DNA from: an uncultured Pseudomonadota bacterium
GTDB lineage: Bacteria > Pseudomonadota > Gammaproteobacteria > Steroidobacterales > Steroidobacteraceae
DNA: 64,000 bases
Direction of reading: 5' to 3'
Assembly: GCA_903884235.1 (NCBI GenBank)
Contig: CAISEB010000012.1
Coordinates: 186,001-250,000, forward strand
Below are positions 24,978-33,851 of this stretch, one piece after another. The translations under genes and the position numbers were made by a program. Each line of letters opens with the position of its first letter. Within the stretch, counting starts at the first letter, position 1. The notes beneath the pieces are model-generated. The model made no database searches. It worked only from the letters and a program-made list of their open reading frames with translations, and had not been told where the DNA came from.

Positions 24978-27154
24978 ACACGCCGCTACCGGAACGCCAC
25001 GACGATGTCGGCGAGTGCGTCGATGCGGCACTGCGCCGCATCGGCAAGCACATCGTCCTCGCGACGCCGCTCGCGATCGGCAAGCCCAACGCCGTACTCA
25101 ACGAGTTCTACCGCCGCGTCGCGCGCGATCCGTCGCTACACCTGACCATCGTCACGGCCCTTTCGCTGAACCGCCCGGTCGGTCACGACGACCTCGAGCG
25201 GAGATTCATGGGGCCCATGGTCGAGCGCGTGTTCGGCGACTACCCGGACCTCGAATACGTCCGCGCCGCACGCTCGGGCAAGCTGCCTGCCAACATCCGC
25301 ATCCGCGAGTTCTACGTGCAGGCGGGCGCCTGGCTCGGCGTCGCCTCGGCGCAGCGGGACTACCTCAGCATCAACTACTCCCAGGTCGTGCAGGAGCTGG
25401 TGACGCTCGGGGTCAACGTCCTCGCGCAGCAGGTCGCGACGCGGACGAGCGGCGGGCGCGAGGAACTCAGCCTCAGCACCAACCCCGACCTGTCGCTCGA
25501 CCTGCTCGCGCACCTCGCGAGCGTGCGCGCTGCGGGCACGCCGGTCGTGGCGATCGGCGCGGTCAACAGGCGCATGCCGTTCATGCTCGGCGATGCGGTG
25601 CTGCCACCCGATCGCTTCGACCTGCTGCTCGATCATGCCCGCTACGAGCACGATCCGTACTCGCCACCGAACCTCGCGATCCACGACGTCGAACACGCGC
25701 TCGGCCTCAATGCCGCGGCGCTGGTCCGCGATGGCGGAACGCTGCAGCTCGGCATCGGCGAACTCGGCGAGGCGTGCGTCTACGCACTGCAGCTGCGCCA
25801 GCAGCGCAACGACGTGTTCCGCGCTGCGCTCGGCGCGACGGGCGTCGCCGCACGCGACGCCGCGCAGATCGACGACGTCGGCGGGCTGGCGCCGTTCGAA
25901 CGCGGGCTGTACGCCTGCACCGAGATGTTCATCGACGGCTTCCTCGAGCTGTACCGCAATGGGATCCTGTCGCGCCGCGTCTATCCGCACGCGACGCTGC
26001 AGCGGCTGCTCGACGCCGGCGCCATCACCGAACGCGTCGACGTCGAAGTCCTGGTCGCGCTCGCGCGGGCCGGCGTGGACTGGCTGGAGGACCCCGACTT
26101 CCGTGGACTGCTGCGCGCCGGGCTGTTCCTGCCCGGCACGAGGCTCGCCGGGCGAGGCGTGCTGGTGGCGCCGGATGGCGCGAGGCTCGAAGCCCGCTTC
26201 GGCACGGCCGAGGCGCGCGCGGCGATCGCCGAGCGGTGCCTGGCGCGGCGGCTCGATGGCGGACGCGTGCTGCACGCGGGGTTCCTGCTCGGGCCGCGCG
26301 GCTTCTACGGCGCGCTGCGCGAGCTGCCCGAGGACGACCGTCAGCGCTTCGACATGACGCGCATCAGCTTCACGAACGACCTGTACGGGCCGGACCAGGA
26401 CCTCAAGATCGCGCAGCGCAGCCACGCACGCTTCATCAACACGACCATGATGGTGACGGGCCTCGGCGCCGCGGTCTCCGACGGCCTCGAATCCGGACAG
26501 GTCGTCAGCGGCGTCGGCGGCCAGTACAACTTCGTGGCGATGGCGCACCAGTTGCCGGGTGCGCGCTCGATCCTGCTCCTGCGCAGCACCCGCACGCACG
26601 GCGGGATCACGACGTCGAACCTGCCGTGGAACTACGGACACGTGACGATTCCGCGCCACCTGCGCGACGTCGTCGTCACCGAGTACGGCATCGCGGACCT
26701 GCGTGGCCGGACCGACCGGGACTGCGTGGCCGCGCTGGTCGGCATCGCGGATTCGCGCTTCCAGGAGGACCTGCTGCTCGCGGCCAAGCGCGCCGGCAAG
26801 ATCGAGGCGGACTACCTCATCCCCGACGCGCGTCGCCACAACCTGCCGGGGAAGATCGCGGCGGCGCTGGCGCCGCTGCGTGCCCAGGGCCTGTTCTCGG
26901 AGTACCCGTTCGGCACCGACTTCACGGCCGAGGAGATCGTGCTGGCGAAGGCGCTGCAGCGCCTGAAGGCACGGATCGCCTCGCCATCCGGGAGGCTGCG
27001 TGCGTTCGCGGCCGCGGTCGGCGCGAGTGCGGCCTCGGACGAGCTGCGGCCCTACCTCGAGCGCATGGGGCTCGCCGCGCCGGTCGGCTGGCGCCAGCGA
27101 CTGACGGCACGACTCGTCGCCGGCGCCGTGGACGAGACGCTCGGGGACCGCTGA
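24974..27154 (+). CDS. long acetyl-CoA hydrolase/transferase family protein
   Basis: A 726-residue member of the class I CoA-transferase family, much longer than the usual 430-550. The N-terminal half carries AIGKPNAVLNEFYR and LGIGELGEACVYAL, then CTEMFIDGFLELY, which corresponds to the TEMF-DG block of Cat1-type enzymes. A low-similarity insert of about 150-200 residues follows. The C-terminal domain has VSGVGGQYNFVAMA, GGITTSNLPW and VVTEYGIADLRGRTDRD. It probably transfers CoA between a carboxylate and acetyl-CoA. The acceptor is unknown, and I cannot place the catalytic Glu with confidence. It is coupled to the upstream symporter-like gene. Confidence 0.85.
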   Translation: MNTPLPERHDDVGECVDAALRRIGKHIVLATPLAIGKPNAVLNEFYRRVARDPSLHLTIVTALSLNRPVGHDDLERRFMGPMVERVFGDYPDLEYVRAARSGKLPANIRIREFYVQAGAWLGVASAQRDYLSINYSQVVQELVTLGVNVLAQQVATRTSGGREELSLSTNPDLSLDLLAHLASVRAAGTPVVAIGAVNRRMPFMLGDAVLPPDRFDLLLDHARYEHDPYSPPNLAIHDVEHALGLNAAALVRDGGTLQLGIGELGEACVYALQLRQQRNDVFRAALGATGVAARDAAQIDDVGGLAPFERGLYACTEMFIDGFLELYRNGILSRRVYPHATLQRLLDAGAITERVDVEVLVALARAGVDWLEDPDFRGLLRAGLFLPGTRLAGRGVLVAPDGARLEARFGTAEARAAIAERCLARRLDGGRVLHAGFLLGPRGFYGALRELPEDDRQRFDMTRISFTNDLYGPDQDLKIAQRSHARFINTTMMVTGLGAAVSDGLESGQVVSGVGGQYNFVAMAHQLPGARSILLLRSTRTHGGITTSNLPWNYGHVTIPRHLRDVVVTEYGIADLRGRTDRDCVAALVGIADSRFQEDLLLAAKRAGKIEADYLIPDARRHNLPGKIAAALAPLRAQGLFSEYPFGTDFTAEEIVLAKALQRLKARIASPSGRLRAFAAAVGASAASDELRPYLERMGLAAPVGWRQRLTARLVAGAVDETLGDR

Positions 27155-27157
27155 GGG

Positions 27158-28054
27158 TCAGGCGGCGAGTTGGCGGTGGATGCGCTCGGCCTGCAGACGG
27201 AGCATCGGACCGAAGCCGGCGGCATCGTAGAAGCCGCCCAGCATCGCGAGGTCCGGCGGGCGGCGGCGCAGCTGGTTGGCGCTGACCTCCAGCGGCATGT
27301 CGCAGGCGATGCGCGTCAGTTCACGGGCAAGGTAGGCTGCCGGCCTGTGCTCGGCGAGCCTCGCGGCGACTCGCGCGGCGCCGCGGATCGGCAACGTCGC
27401 GACGCGTTCCAGGTCTTTGTAGAGGTGGTCCAGCGACTCGAATTCGGCCAACAGCGCGGCCGCCGTCTTCGGGCCCACGCCCGGGACTCCGGGGATGTTG
27501 TCGACCGCATCACCCGTCAGCGCGAGGTAGTCGGCCATCCGCTCCGGGCGGACGCCGAAGCGCTCGGCGATGTCGGCGTAGGCGTAGCGCACCGATGCCA
27601 TGTAGTCCCAGAACTCGTCGCCTTCGTGGATCAGCTGCGCGAGGTCCTTGTCGCGCGTGACGAGCGTCGACCGGAAGCCGGCGCGGCGCAGCCGTGCGGC
27701 GATCGTGCCGATGATGTCGTCGGCCTCGTACTCGGGGCTGGAGTACTCCGCCACGCCGAGGTGCCGGCACAGTTCGCGGCATCGCCGGAACTGCTCCTTC
27801 AGCTCCTCGGGCGCGGGCTCCCGGTTCGCCTTGTAGGCCGGATAGATGCGGTTGCGGAACGAGCCGGCCAGGCTTTCGTCGAAGGCGACGGCGAGGAACT
27901 CGGGTCGCTCCTGCTCGAGCAGGTCCGACATGAAACGCGCGAACCCGTAGAGGGCATTGACCGGCCTGCCATCGCCATCCGCCATCTCGGGCGGGATCGA
28001 GTAGTAGGCGCGAAACACGAAGAAGCTCGCATCGACGAGGTGCAGGGACGGCAT
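27158..28054 (-). CDS. stand-alone 5'-3' exonuclease / flap endonuclease (PolA N-domain-like)
   Basis: A 298-residue protein equivalent to the 5' nuclease domain of DNA polymerase I without the polymerase. LVDASFFVFRAYYS carries the first metal-binding Asp, VAFDE the second, PEYEADDIIGT and VTRDKDLAQLI the central acidic cluster, and LTGDAVDNIPGVPGVGPKTAAALL the helix-three-turn and helix-hairpin-helix region. All expected carboxylates appear present. It would trim 5' flaps or RNA primers. It follows an HNH endonuclease gene by four bases and is surely in the same operon. The start (ATG 28054) was chosen because the fold begins three residues later. Confidence 0.9.
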   Translation of the reverse strand: MPSLHLVDASFFVFRAYYSIPPEMADGDGRPVNALYGFARFMSDLLEQERPEFLAVAFDESLAGSFRNRIYPAYKANREPAPEELKEQFRRCRELCRHLGVAEYSSPEYEADDIIGTIAARLRRAGFRSTLVTRDKDLAQLIHEGDEFWDYMASVRYAYADIAERFGVRPERMADYLALTGDAVDNIPGVPGVGPKTAAALLAEFESLDHLYKDLERVATLPIRGAARVAARLAEHRPAAYLARELTRIACDMPLEVSANQLRRRPPDLAMLGGFYDAAGFGPMLRLQAERIHRQLAA

Positions 28055-28058
28055 CGCC

Positions 28059-28739
28059 TCAGTGCTGCCACTCGCGCAGTCGAACGTGCAGCGGGCTGGA
28101 CCTCGGGAAGTGCGCAACCAGGTATTGCATCTGGTCGGCGAGCACGCGCCGGCCCTTCAGGTAGATGTACTCGGGATACGAGGGCGTGAAGGGGACCGCG
28201 AGCAACTGCATGTCGGCCTCCTCCGGCGTGCGATAGGCCTTGGCGTTGTTGCAGCGCCGGCACGCCGTGACGACGTTCGTCCAGACGTCCTCGCCGCCGC
28301 GGCAGAACGGCCGGACATGGTCGCGCGACAGCAGTGCCTTCGGGAACCGCACGCCGCAGTACATGCACAGGTACGCATCGCGGCGGAACAGAGTCTCGTT
28401 GTTCAGCGGGGGAACGTAGTCGGCGCGGTGCGTGCCGGGATTGCTCGAGTGGCCCGTCGTCGCGACGATCGAGCTGACGTCGACGATGCTCTGCCGCCCG
28501 GTGCGCGCATTGGTGCCGCCGTGCAGGCGGAAGAGGACCGATCCGCAGGTATAGGCGACCTGGCCCATGTAGTACAGGCGCACGGCTTCGCGGTAATCGA
28601 TCCACTCCAGCGGCACGCCGGCGACGTCGGTCCGCAGGACTTCCTGGCCGAGCCCGGACGCGACGTGCGGACGGCCATACGCATTTCCTGAGAGGACTGC
28701 GCTCTTGAACGGGCCGCGTACTGTAGGCCGCAATTTCAT
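28059..28739 (-). CDS. HNH endonuclease
   Basis: About 226 residues. The C-terminal half holds an HNH/zinc nuclease module: RRDAYLCMYCG (first Cys pair), LSRDHVRPFCRGG (catalytic His region) and NVVTACRRCNNAKAYRTP (Asn and second Cys pair). The N-terminal 100 residues are of unknown function (WIDYREAVRLYYMG). It lies four bases upstream of the stand-alone 5'-3' exonuclease. The start is unsettled: ATG at 28739 sits directly behind a sigma70-like promoter with no Shine-Dalgarno, while ATGs at 28769 and 28793 would add 10 or 18 residues. It could be a repair, restriction or defence nuclease. Confidence 0.85.
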   Translation of the reverse strand: MKLRPTVRGPFKSAVLSGNAYGRPHVASGLGQEVLRTDVAGVPLEWIDYREAVRLYYMGQVAYTCGSVLFRLHGGTNARTGRQSIVDVSSIVATTGHSSNPGTHRADYVPPLNNETLFRRDAYLCMYCGVRFPKALLSRDHVRPFCRGGEDVWTNVVTACRRCNNAKAYRTPEEADMQLLAVPFTPSYPEYIYLKGRRVLADQMQYLVAHFPRSSPLHVRLREWQH

Positions 28740-28746
28740 GCCTGTT

Positions 28747-28775
28747 AAGATACGAGACCGCTGTGCCATAATCAA
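28747..28775 (-). promoter_or_regulatory. candidate sigma70 promoter for the HNH/exonuclease operon
   Basis: On the minus strand TTGATT (28770-28775) is separated by 17 bases from TATCTT (28747-28752), each matching four of six consensus bases, in an unusually AT-rich patch. Transcription would begin at about 28740-28742, immediately before the ATG at 28739, giving a leaderless message. Confidence 0.35.
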
Positions 28776-28875
28776 ACGACGCAAGACATTCAATCAAAAT
28801 GCAATATCGGATTCCGCGCCGCCTGCGCAGGGATCCGGAGGTCGCGCGGCACGCGACCTGAACGGGAGGTCCACG

Positions 28876-29061
28876 ATGTTCGCCTCTCCTTCCAGCGCCG
28901 GAATCCTCACCGACCTTCCCCGCGAGACCCCGTCCGGCGAGACGCGCGTTGCGCTCAGGCCCCGGTTCGCAACCCGCCTGACGAGGCACGGCGCTCGCGT
29001 CGTACCGCACAGCGCGCAGATGATCGCCGCAGGCCGGGCGGTCGGCCAGGGCGCCGGCTGA
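28876..29061 (+). CDS. 61-residue protein resembling the N-terminus of transhydrogenase alpha / alanine dehydrogenase
   Basis: A short intact frame with a strong ribosome binding site (GGGAGG, six bases before ATG). Residues 11-31 contain LPRETPSGETRVAL followed by P at 29, the pattern that opens the NAD(P) transhydrogenase alpha subunit and alanine dehydrogenase (VPKE----E-RVAL-P), and RLTRHGARVV matches the next helix and strand. The protein then ends, so it lacks the nucleotide-binding domain and cannot be an enzyme by itself. It may be a remnant, a stable small protein, or a leader whose translation feeds the dctA gene that begins four bases later. The similarity is from recognition of the motif, not a search. 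Confidence 0.55.
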   Translation: MFASPSSAGILTDLPRETPSGETRVALRPRFATRLTRHGARVVPHSAQMIAAGRAVGQGAG

Positions 29062-29065
29062 GCGC

Positions 29066-30334
29066 GTGCGCCGGCTCGCGCACTCCCTCTACTTCTGGGT
29101 CCTCGTCGCGGTCGCGGCGGGAACCCTGGTCGGCTCGCTGGCCCCGGCAACGGGCGTCGCCCTGCAGCCCCTCAGCACGGGCTTCATCAACCTGATCCGG
29201 ATGCTCGTCGGGCCGATCGTGTTCTGCACGATCGTGCTCGGCATCGCGCACATGCGCGACCTGCCGCGCGTGGGCCGCATCGGCGTGAAGGCGATCGTCT
29301 ACTTCGAGGTGCTGTCGACGATCGCGCTCGCGGTCGGGATGCTGGTCGGCAACCTCGCCCGCCCTGGCGACGGATTCCACGCCGATCCCACCAAGCTCGA
29401 CGACACGGCGATCGCCGGCTTCGTCACCGCGGCCCACGACCAGTCGGTCACCGCGTTCCTGCTGCACGTGATCCCGACGACGTTTCCCGGCGCCCTGACG
29501 TCCGGGGACATCCTGCAGGTCCTGCTCGTCGCGCTGCTCACGGGATTCGGGGCCGCGATGGTGGGCGAGCGCGCCCAGTTCTTCGTCGGCTTCATCGAAT
29601 CCGCGTCGCAGGTGTTGTTCCGGATCGTCGGGATGGTGATGTGGGTCGCGCCCGTCGGGGCGTTTGGCGCCATGGCCTACACCATCGGCAAGTTCGGCTG
29701 GGGCAGCATCGGTCGCCTCGCCAGCTTCATGGGCGTGTTCTACCTGACCTGCGCACTGTTCGTGTTCATCGTGCTCGGCGTCGTCGCCCGCCTCGCGGGT
29801 TTCAGCATCCTGAGGCTGGTCGCGTACCTGCGGACGGAGATCGTCACGGTCATCGGCACGTCGTCCTCCGAGAGCGTGCTCGCCCTGCTGATCGATCGCC
29901 TCGAACGACTGGGGTGCCGGCGGGCGACCGTCGGCCTCGTGGTGCCGACGGGGTACTCGTTCAACCTCGACGGCACGTGCATCTACCTGTCGCTGGCGGT
30001 GCTCTTCCTCGCGCAGGCGCTCGACGTGCCACTGTCCCTTGGGCAGCAGGCCTCGCTGCTGTTCGTCGCGATGCTGTCCTCGAAGGGAGCCGCGACAGTG
30101 ACCGGCGGCGGCTTCATCACGCTCGCAGCAACGCTTGCCGTCGTACCGAGCGTACCGGTGGCCGCGCTCGCGCTGATCGTCGGCATCGACCGCTTCATGA
30201 GCGAGGCACGGGCCGTCACGAACCTGATCGGCAATGCGGTCGCGACGCTGGTCGTGTCGCGCTGGGAGGGCGAGATCGGCGCCGCGCAGCTGCGCGACGC
30301 GCTCGCCAGGGGCCCCGGGCCGATCGCGCCCTGA
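29066..30334 (+). CDS. dicarboxylate/amino acid:cation symporter (DctA/GltP family)
   Basis: A 422-residue inner-membrane carrier importing C4-dicarboxylates, glutamate or aspartate with Na+ or H+. It has the re-entrant-loop and substrate motifs of the family: GTSSSESVLALL (serine-rich HP1), PTGYSFNLDGTCIYL (segment 7, NMDGT-like), SSKGAATVTGGGFI (HP2) and DRFMSEARAVTNLIGN (segment 8 with the Asp and Arg that select C4 acids). The Arg in MSEAR favours dicarboxylates or acidic amino acids. The start is GTG at 29066, four bases after the 61-residue ORF, with the first helix immediately following; translation is probably coupled. Confidence 0.92.
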   Translation: MRRLAHSLYFWVLVAVAAGTLVGSLAPATGVALQPLSTGFINLIRMLVGPIVFCTIVLGIAHMRDLPRVGRIGVKAIVYFEVLSTIALAVGMLVGNLARPGDGFHADPTKLDDTAIAGFVTAAHDQSVTAFLLHVIPTTFPGALTSGDILQVLLVALLTGFGAAMVGERAQFFVGFIESASQVLFRIVGMVMWVAPVGAFGAMAYTIGKFGWGSIGRLASFMGVFYLTCALFVFIVLGVVARLAGFSILRLVAYLRTEIVTVIGTSSSESVLALLIDRLERLGCRRATVGLVVPTGYSFNLDGTCIYLSLAVLFLAQALDVPLSLGQQASLLFVAMLSSKGAATVTGGGFITLAATLAVVPSVPVAALALIVGIDRFMSEARAVTNLIGNAVATLVVSRWEGEIGAAQLRDALARGPGPIAP

Positions 30335-30346
30335 TCCGGCGCGCGG

Positions 30347-31279
30347 TCAGCGCGCCTTGTGCTCGGCCTTCTCCGCCTGGTGCTCCGCGTGCTCGCGCAC
30401 CGGCAGCGGCACGTTGCAGACGTCGATGCGCCCGGCCGGCACCTTGTACCAGGCATCGCGACGATTGCGGCGCAGCTCGATGAGCTTCTGGAACGCCGCG
30501 ACGTCGGTACGCATGACCTCGAGCGGCAGGCGCTCGGCGGCGGGAACGTCGGTCGCGACCCGGATGCTCTGGATGGGCACGCGCTGTTCCGGCGCGTAGA
30601 AGCCGAGATCCTCGGTCCCCCGCGGCAGCGACGACAGCAGCTCGATGCCCCACACGACGCGCCCGACGATCGCCGTGTTGCGGTCGAGCTGGCGCGGCGA
30701 GTGGCCGATCACGACGTAGAGTTCGGTCCCGATCGCGGTCGCCGGATCTTTGTCGCGCCCGACTCCGACCATGCCGTAGCAGTGGGTGGCCCAGGCCTCG
30801 CCATCGGCGGCCGTGCGCGCGACCGGCAGCCCGTCCGAGAAGCCGACCTCGTTGGCGAAGGTGTCCGGATCCTTCAGGCGGGTGAACGGCAGGCCCACGG
30901 CGCTGCGCGTGAATTCCGCGGGCAGCCGCTTCTCGCCGACTTCCGGCTTCGAGTTCAGCGGATCACCCCACTGCGCGACGAAGTTGTCCTGCAGGCGGAC
31001 GATCGCGAGGCCGTCGTACCAGTGCGCCCGCGCGAGCTTCTGGATGTTCGCGACGTGCCGCGGCGCGAAGGCCGGCGCGAGCTCGATCACGACCCGGCCG
31101 TTCGCGAGATCGAGGTACAGCGTGCGTTCGGGATCCAGCGCGCGCCAGTCCGTCGGCTTGCTGCTGGCGATGAGCTCGCGCATGTTGGCCGGCTGCGCGA
31201 ACTTCTTGGGCGGGGTCTGCGCGGCGGCCGCGGCCGCCGCGAGGGCGGCAGCGAGCAGCGTGAGGTTCCTGAGTATCAT
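30347..31279 (-). CDS. secreted cyclophilin-type peptidyl-prolyl isomerase
   Basis: A 310-residue exported protein: signal peptide to about residue 20 (Ala-rich, ending AAAQT), then a cyclophilin fold, with [30 protein letters not shown] matching the family opening and [28 protein letters not shown] the closing strands. It would speed proline isomerisation of envelope proteins. Insertions lengthen it beyond the 160-190 residues of typical periplasmic PpiA, and the usual catalytic Arg/Phe block is replaced by [14 protein letters not shown]. The last 20 residues are charged ([13 protein letters not shown]). It follows yebC by ten bases on the same strand. Confidence 0.85.
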   Translation of the reverse strand: MILRNLTLLAAALAAAAAAAQTPPKKFAQPANMRELIASSKPTDWRALDPERTLYLDLANGRVVIELAPAFAPRHVANIQKLARAHWYDGLAIVRLQDNFVAQWGDPLNSKPEVGEKRLPAEFTRSAVGLPFTRLKDPDTFANEVGFSDGLPVARTAADGEAWATHCYGMVGVGRDKDPATAIGTELYVVIGHSPRQLDRNTAIVGRVVWGIELLSSLPRGTEDLGFYAPEQRVPIQSIRVATDVPAAERLPLEVMRTDVAAFQKLIELRRNRRDAWYKVPAGRIDVCNVPLPVREHAEHQAEKAEHKAR

Positions 31280-31289
31280 GGAAGGGCCC

Positions 31290-32012
31290 CTAAACGAGCG
31301 TGTGAAAGACGTTCTGGACATCGTCGTCCTGCTCGAGCTTGTCGATCAGCTCGAGGGCTTCCTTGGCCTGCTCCTCGGGAAGCTCCGTCGGCGTCGTGCA
31401 GACGAATTCCCGCTCCGCCGACAGCGGCGCGATGCCGCGGTCCTCGAGCGCCTTCTGCAGGTTGCCGAAGTCGGCGAACGCGCAGCGGATGACGAGCTGC
31501 GGCTCGCCCTTCTCGCCCGTGCTCTCGCCCATCTCGTCGAGGCCGTGATCGATCAGGTAGAGCTCGAGGTCGTCCTGGTCGAGGCCCTCGGGATTGAGGC
31601 GGAACGTGCCCATCTCCCGGAACTGGAAGCTCACGCTGCCCGTCGCGCCGAGGTTGCCGCCGTACTTGGTGAAGATGTGGCGGACGCTGGCGACCGTGCG
31701 GGTCGGGTTGTCGGTGGCCGTCTCCACGAGCACGGCGACGCCGTGCGGCGCGTAGCCCTCGTAGAACGCGACGGTGAAATTCGCCGCGTCCTTGCCGGCG
31801 GCGCGCTTGATGGCGGCCTCGACCTTGTCCTTCGGCATGTTCATCGCGCGCGCGTTCTGCACGCAGCGACGCAGGGCGGGGTTTGAGTTCGGATCCGCAC
31901 CGCCGGACTTCACGGCGATATTGATGTCCTTGGCGATGCGATGGAACTGCTTCGCCATCCGGTTCCAGCGCGCGAACATCGCGTGCTTGCGAACCTCGAA
32001 GATACGACCCAT
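31290..32012 (-). CDS. yebC: YebC/PmpR-family protein
   Basis: A 240-residue member of the YebC family, whose members act as transcriptional regulators (PmpR) or help ribosomes on proline stretches. The N-terminus [41 protein letters not shown] is close to the family pattern, including the three-domain layout with [28 protein letters not shown]. Length is normal (about 240-250). The more usual ruvC-ruvA neighbours of gammaproteobacterial yebC are absent here; instead it lies upstream of a cyclophilin gene. Confidence 0.95.
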   Translation of the reverse strand: MGRIFEVRKHAMFARWNRMAKQFHRIAKDINIAVKSGGADPNSNPALRRCVQNARAMNMPKDKVEAAIKRAAGKDAANFTVAFYEGYAPHGVAVLVETATDNPTRTVASVRHIFTKYGGNLGATGSVSFQFREMGTFRLNPEGLDQDDLELYLIDHGLDEMGESTGEKGEPQLVIRCAFADFGNLQKALEDRGIAPLSAEREFVCTTPTELPEEQAKEALELIDKLEQDDDVQNVFHTLV

Positions 32013-32066
32013 GGGTGTTGCGATCCTGGTGCAGGTGCCCGGCGACCGGGCGGTAAGCCCCCTAGT

Positions 32067-33794
32067 TTAGTGCTTCGGAGGGGTGCGCGTCGCCCCATGG
32101 CGGTGCAGGGGGGCGGCTGCCGCCTCGTGGCGATGGTGCTCGTGGCGTGCCGGCGGCACGAGGCGGGCGGCGAAGCCCTCGTGCACGTCCTCCGGCGCCC
32201 GCGCCAGCAGGTATCGGACCCGGGGCGGCTCGTCACCCCGGTGCAGGGCATGGACCCGGTCCCGGACGCCGTCGTCCGCGGCGGTCGCCCGTTGCACCTG
32301 CCGCAGGTGCTCGACCCAGGTCACCGCCTGGTAGCGCTCGATGAACCGTCCGGCGTCGCCGAGATCCTGCATCAGCGACCAGCGGCGGGCGCCGTCGCGC
32401 CGGCGTGTCCGGCCGAGCTCGTGCGCGACCTCGACGAACGCGGCCTCGTCCTCGGGCGCGACCCGGTACTCCACCGAGATCACGATCGGACCGGCGTCGG
32501 GATCGATCGGCAGGTCGACCGGACCGATGCCGCCGGCGACCGGCGGGCCGACGTCGGCGTGGGCGGCTGCGTGCAGCGGCCAGCGCCGCGCCACGAGGCC
32601 CGTGCCGAGCAGCGCGAGCCCGCCGAGCAGCAGGCCCGCCTCCAGGCCGACGTACTCGGCGCACGTGCCGAACGCCCAGGCACCGGCCGCGATGCCACCG
32701 AACACGCCCGTCTGGTAGAAGGCGAGCGTCCGACCGACGACCCAGCGCGGCGAGGACATCTGCGTGACGACGTTGAAGGTCGAGAACGACAGCACCCAGG
32801 CACCGCCGGCGGCGATCATCGCCGGCACGGACAGCCACAACGACGTCGACAGCGCCATCCCGCAGGTGCCGAGTCCGAACACGACCGCGGCGGTCGTTGC
32901 GACCGCGTCGTTGCCGTGATGACGCCGCAGGCCCGTGCTCGCGAGTGCCGCGAGCACGGCGCCGGATCCGAACGCGCCGAGCAGCAGGCCGTAGGTCAGC
33001 GGTCCGCCGCCGAGTCGGTCACGGGCGATCAGTGGCACGGTCGCCCAGAGGCTGCTCGACAGGAACCCGAACACGGTGCTGCGCACCAGCACCGTGCGCA
33101 TGGCCGGCGACAGGCGCGCGTAGCGAATGCCTGCTCCGATCGCGGCGCCGATGCTCTCGGGCGGCAGCGCCGGCAACGCGCGCGGCCGGCGCCACGCGGC
33201 GAGCACGATGATCAGCCCGAGGTACGAGCAGGTGTTGACGAGGAACGCCGCCTGCGCCCCGGCCGCGGCGACGATCGCACCGCCGAGCGCAGGACCCACC
33301 GTGCGCGCGACATTGAAGCCGAGCGCATTGAGGGCCACCGCCTCCGGTATGTGCGCGGCAGGCACCTGCTCGCCGACCGATGACTGCCATGCCGGCCCGT
33401 ACAGGGCGCTGCCACAGCCGAGCAGGAAGGTGAACCCGAGCAGCGACCACGGGCTCAGCCCGCCACGCCACGCCAGCAGCGTCATGATCGCGGCGGCGAT
33501 CGCGGAGACGACCTGCGCCAGCAGCATCACGTTGCGCCGATCCCAGATGTCGGCGATGGCGCCCGCGGGCACCGACAGCAGCATGATCGGCAGCGCGGTG
33601 GCGGCCTGCACGAACGCGACCATGTCGGACGAGTGCACCAGCGTCGTCATCAGCCACGCGGCGCCGACGGTCTGGATCAGCGTGCCGAAGTTGGAGCCGA
33701 GGCTGGCGAGCCAGAGCTTGCGGAACACGGGGGCGCCGAACGGCGCGAGGGCGCCACCGAACCAGGCGCGCCGGTGGGAATCAACGGAAGTCAT
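32067..33794 (-). CDS. MFS transporter fused to a monooxygenase-like (ABM) domain
   Basis: A 575-residue protein. Residues 1 to about 420 are a 10-12 helix MFS exporter of the EntS/MFS_3 group (FRKLWLASLGSNFGTLIQTVGAAWLM, GAIADIWDRRNVML). From about 445 a cytosolic dimeric alpha/beta-barrel of the antibiotic-biosynthesis-monooxygenase type follows (IVISVEYRVAPEDEAAF, RRWSLMQDLGDAGRFIERY, WVEHLRQVQR). The final 30 residues are rich in histidine (RHEHHRHEAAAAPLHRH), suggesting metal binding or simply a flexible tail. The transported compound is unknown. The start ATG at 33794 fits the first helix. Confidence 0.85.
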   Translation of the reverse strand: MTSVDSHRRAWFGGALAPFGAPVFRKLWLASLGSNFGTLIQTVGAAWLMTTLVHSSDMVAFVQAATALPIMLLSVPAGAIADIWDRRNVMLLAQVVSAIAAAIMTLLAWRGGLSPWSLLGFTFLLGCGSALYGPAWQSSVGEQVPAAHIPEAVALNALGFNVARTVGPALGGAIVAAAGAQAAFLVNTCSYLGLIIVLAAWRRPRALPALPPESIGAAIGAGIRYARLSPAMRTVLVRSTVFGFLSSSLWATVPLIARDRLGGGPLTYGLLLGAFGSGAVLAALASTGLRRHHGNDAVATTAAVVFGLGTCGMALSTSLWLSVPAMIAAGGAWVLSFSTFNVVTQMSSPRWVVGRTLAFYQTGVFGGIAAGAWAFGTCAEYVGLEAGLLLGGLALLGTGLVARRWPLHAAAHADVGPPVAGGIGPVDLPIDPDAGPIVISVEYRVAPEDEAAFVEVAHELGRTRRRDGARRWSLMQDLGDAGRFIERYQAVTWVEHLRQVQRATAADDGVRDRVHALHRGDEPPRVRYLLARAPEDVHEGFAARLVPPARHEHHRHEAAAAPLHRHGATRTPPKH

Positions 33795-33851
33795 GGGGAG
33801 ATTGTCGCGCCGGCCGGGGTCCGACGCGAGCGCGGCGCGGACGCGACCGGC

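Noticed and set aside
28054-28059. The HNH/exonuclease pair as part of a known restriction or CRISPR system
   Set aside because: No methyltransferase, Cas or other defence protein is nearby; only a generic nuclease operon can be supported.
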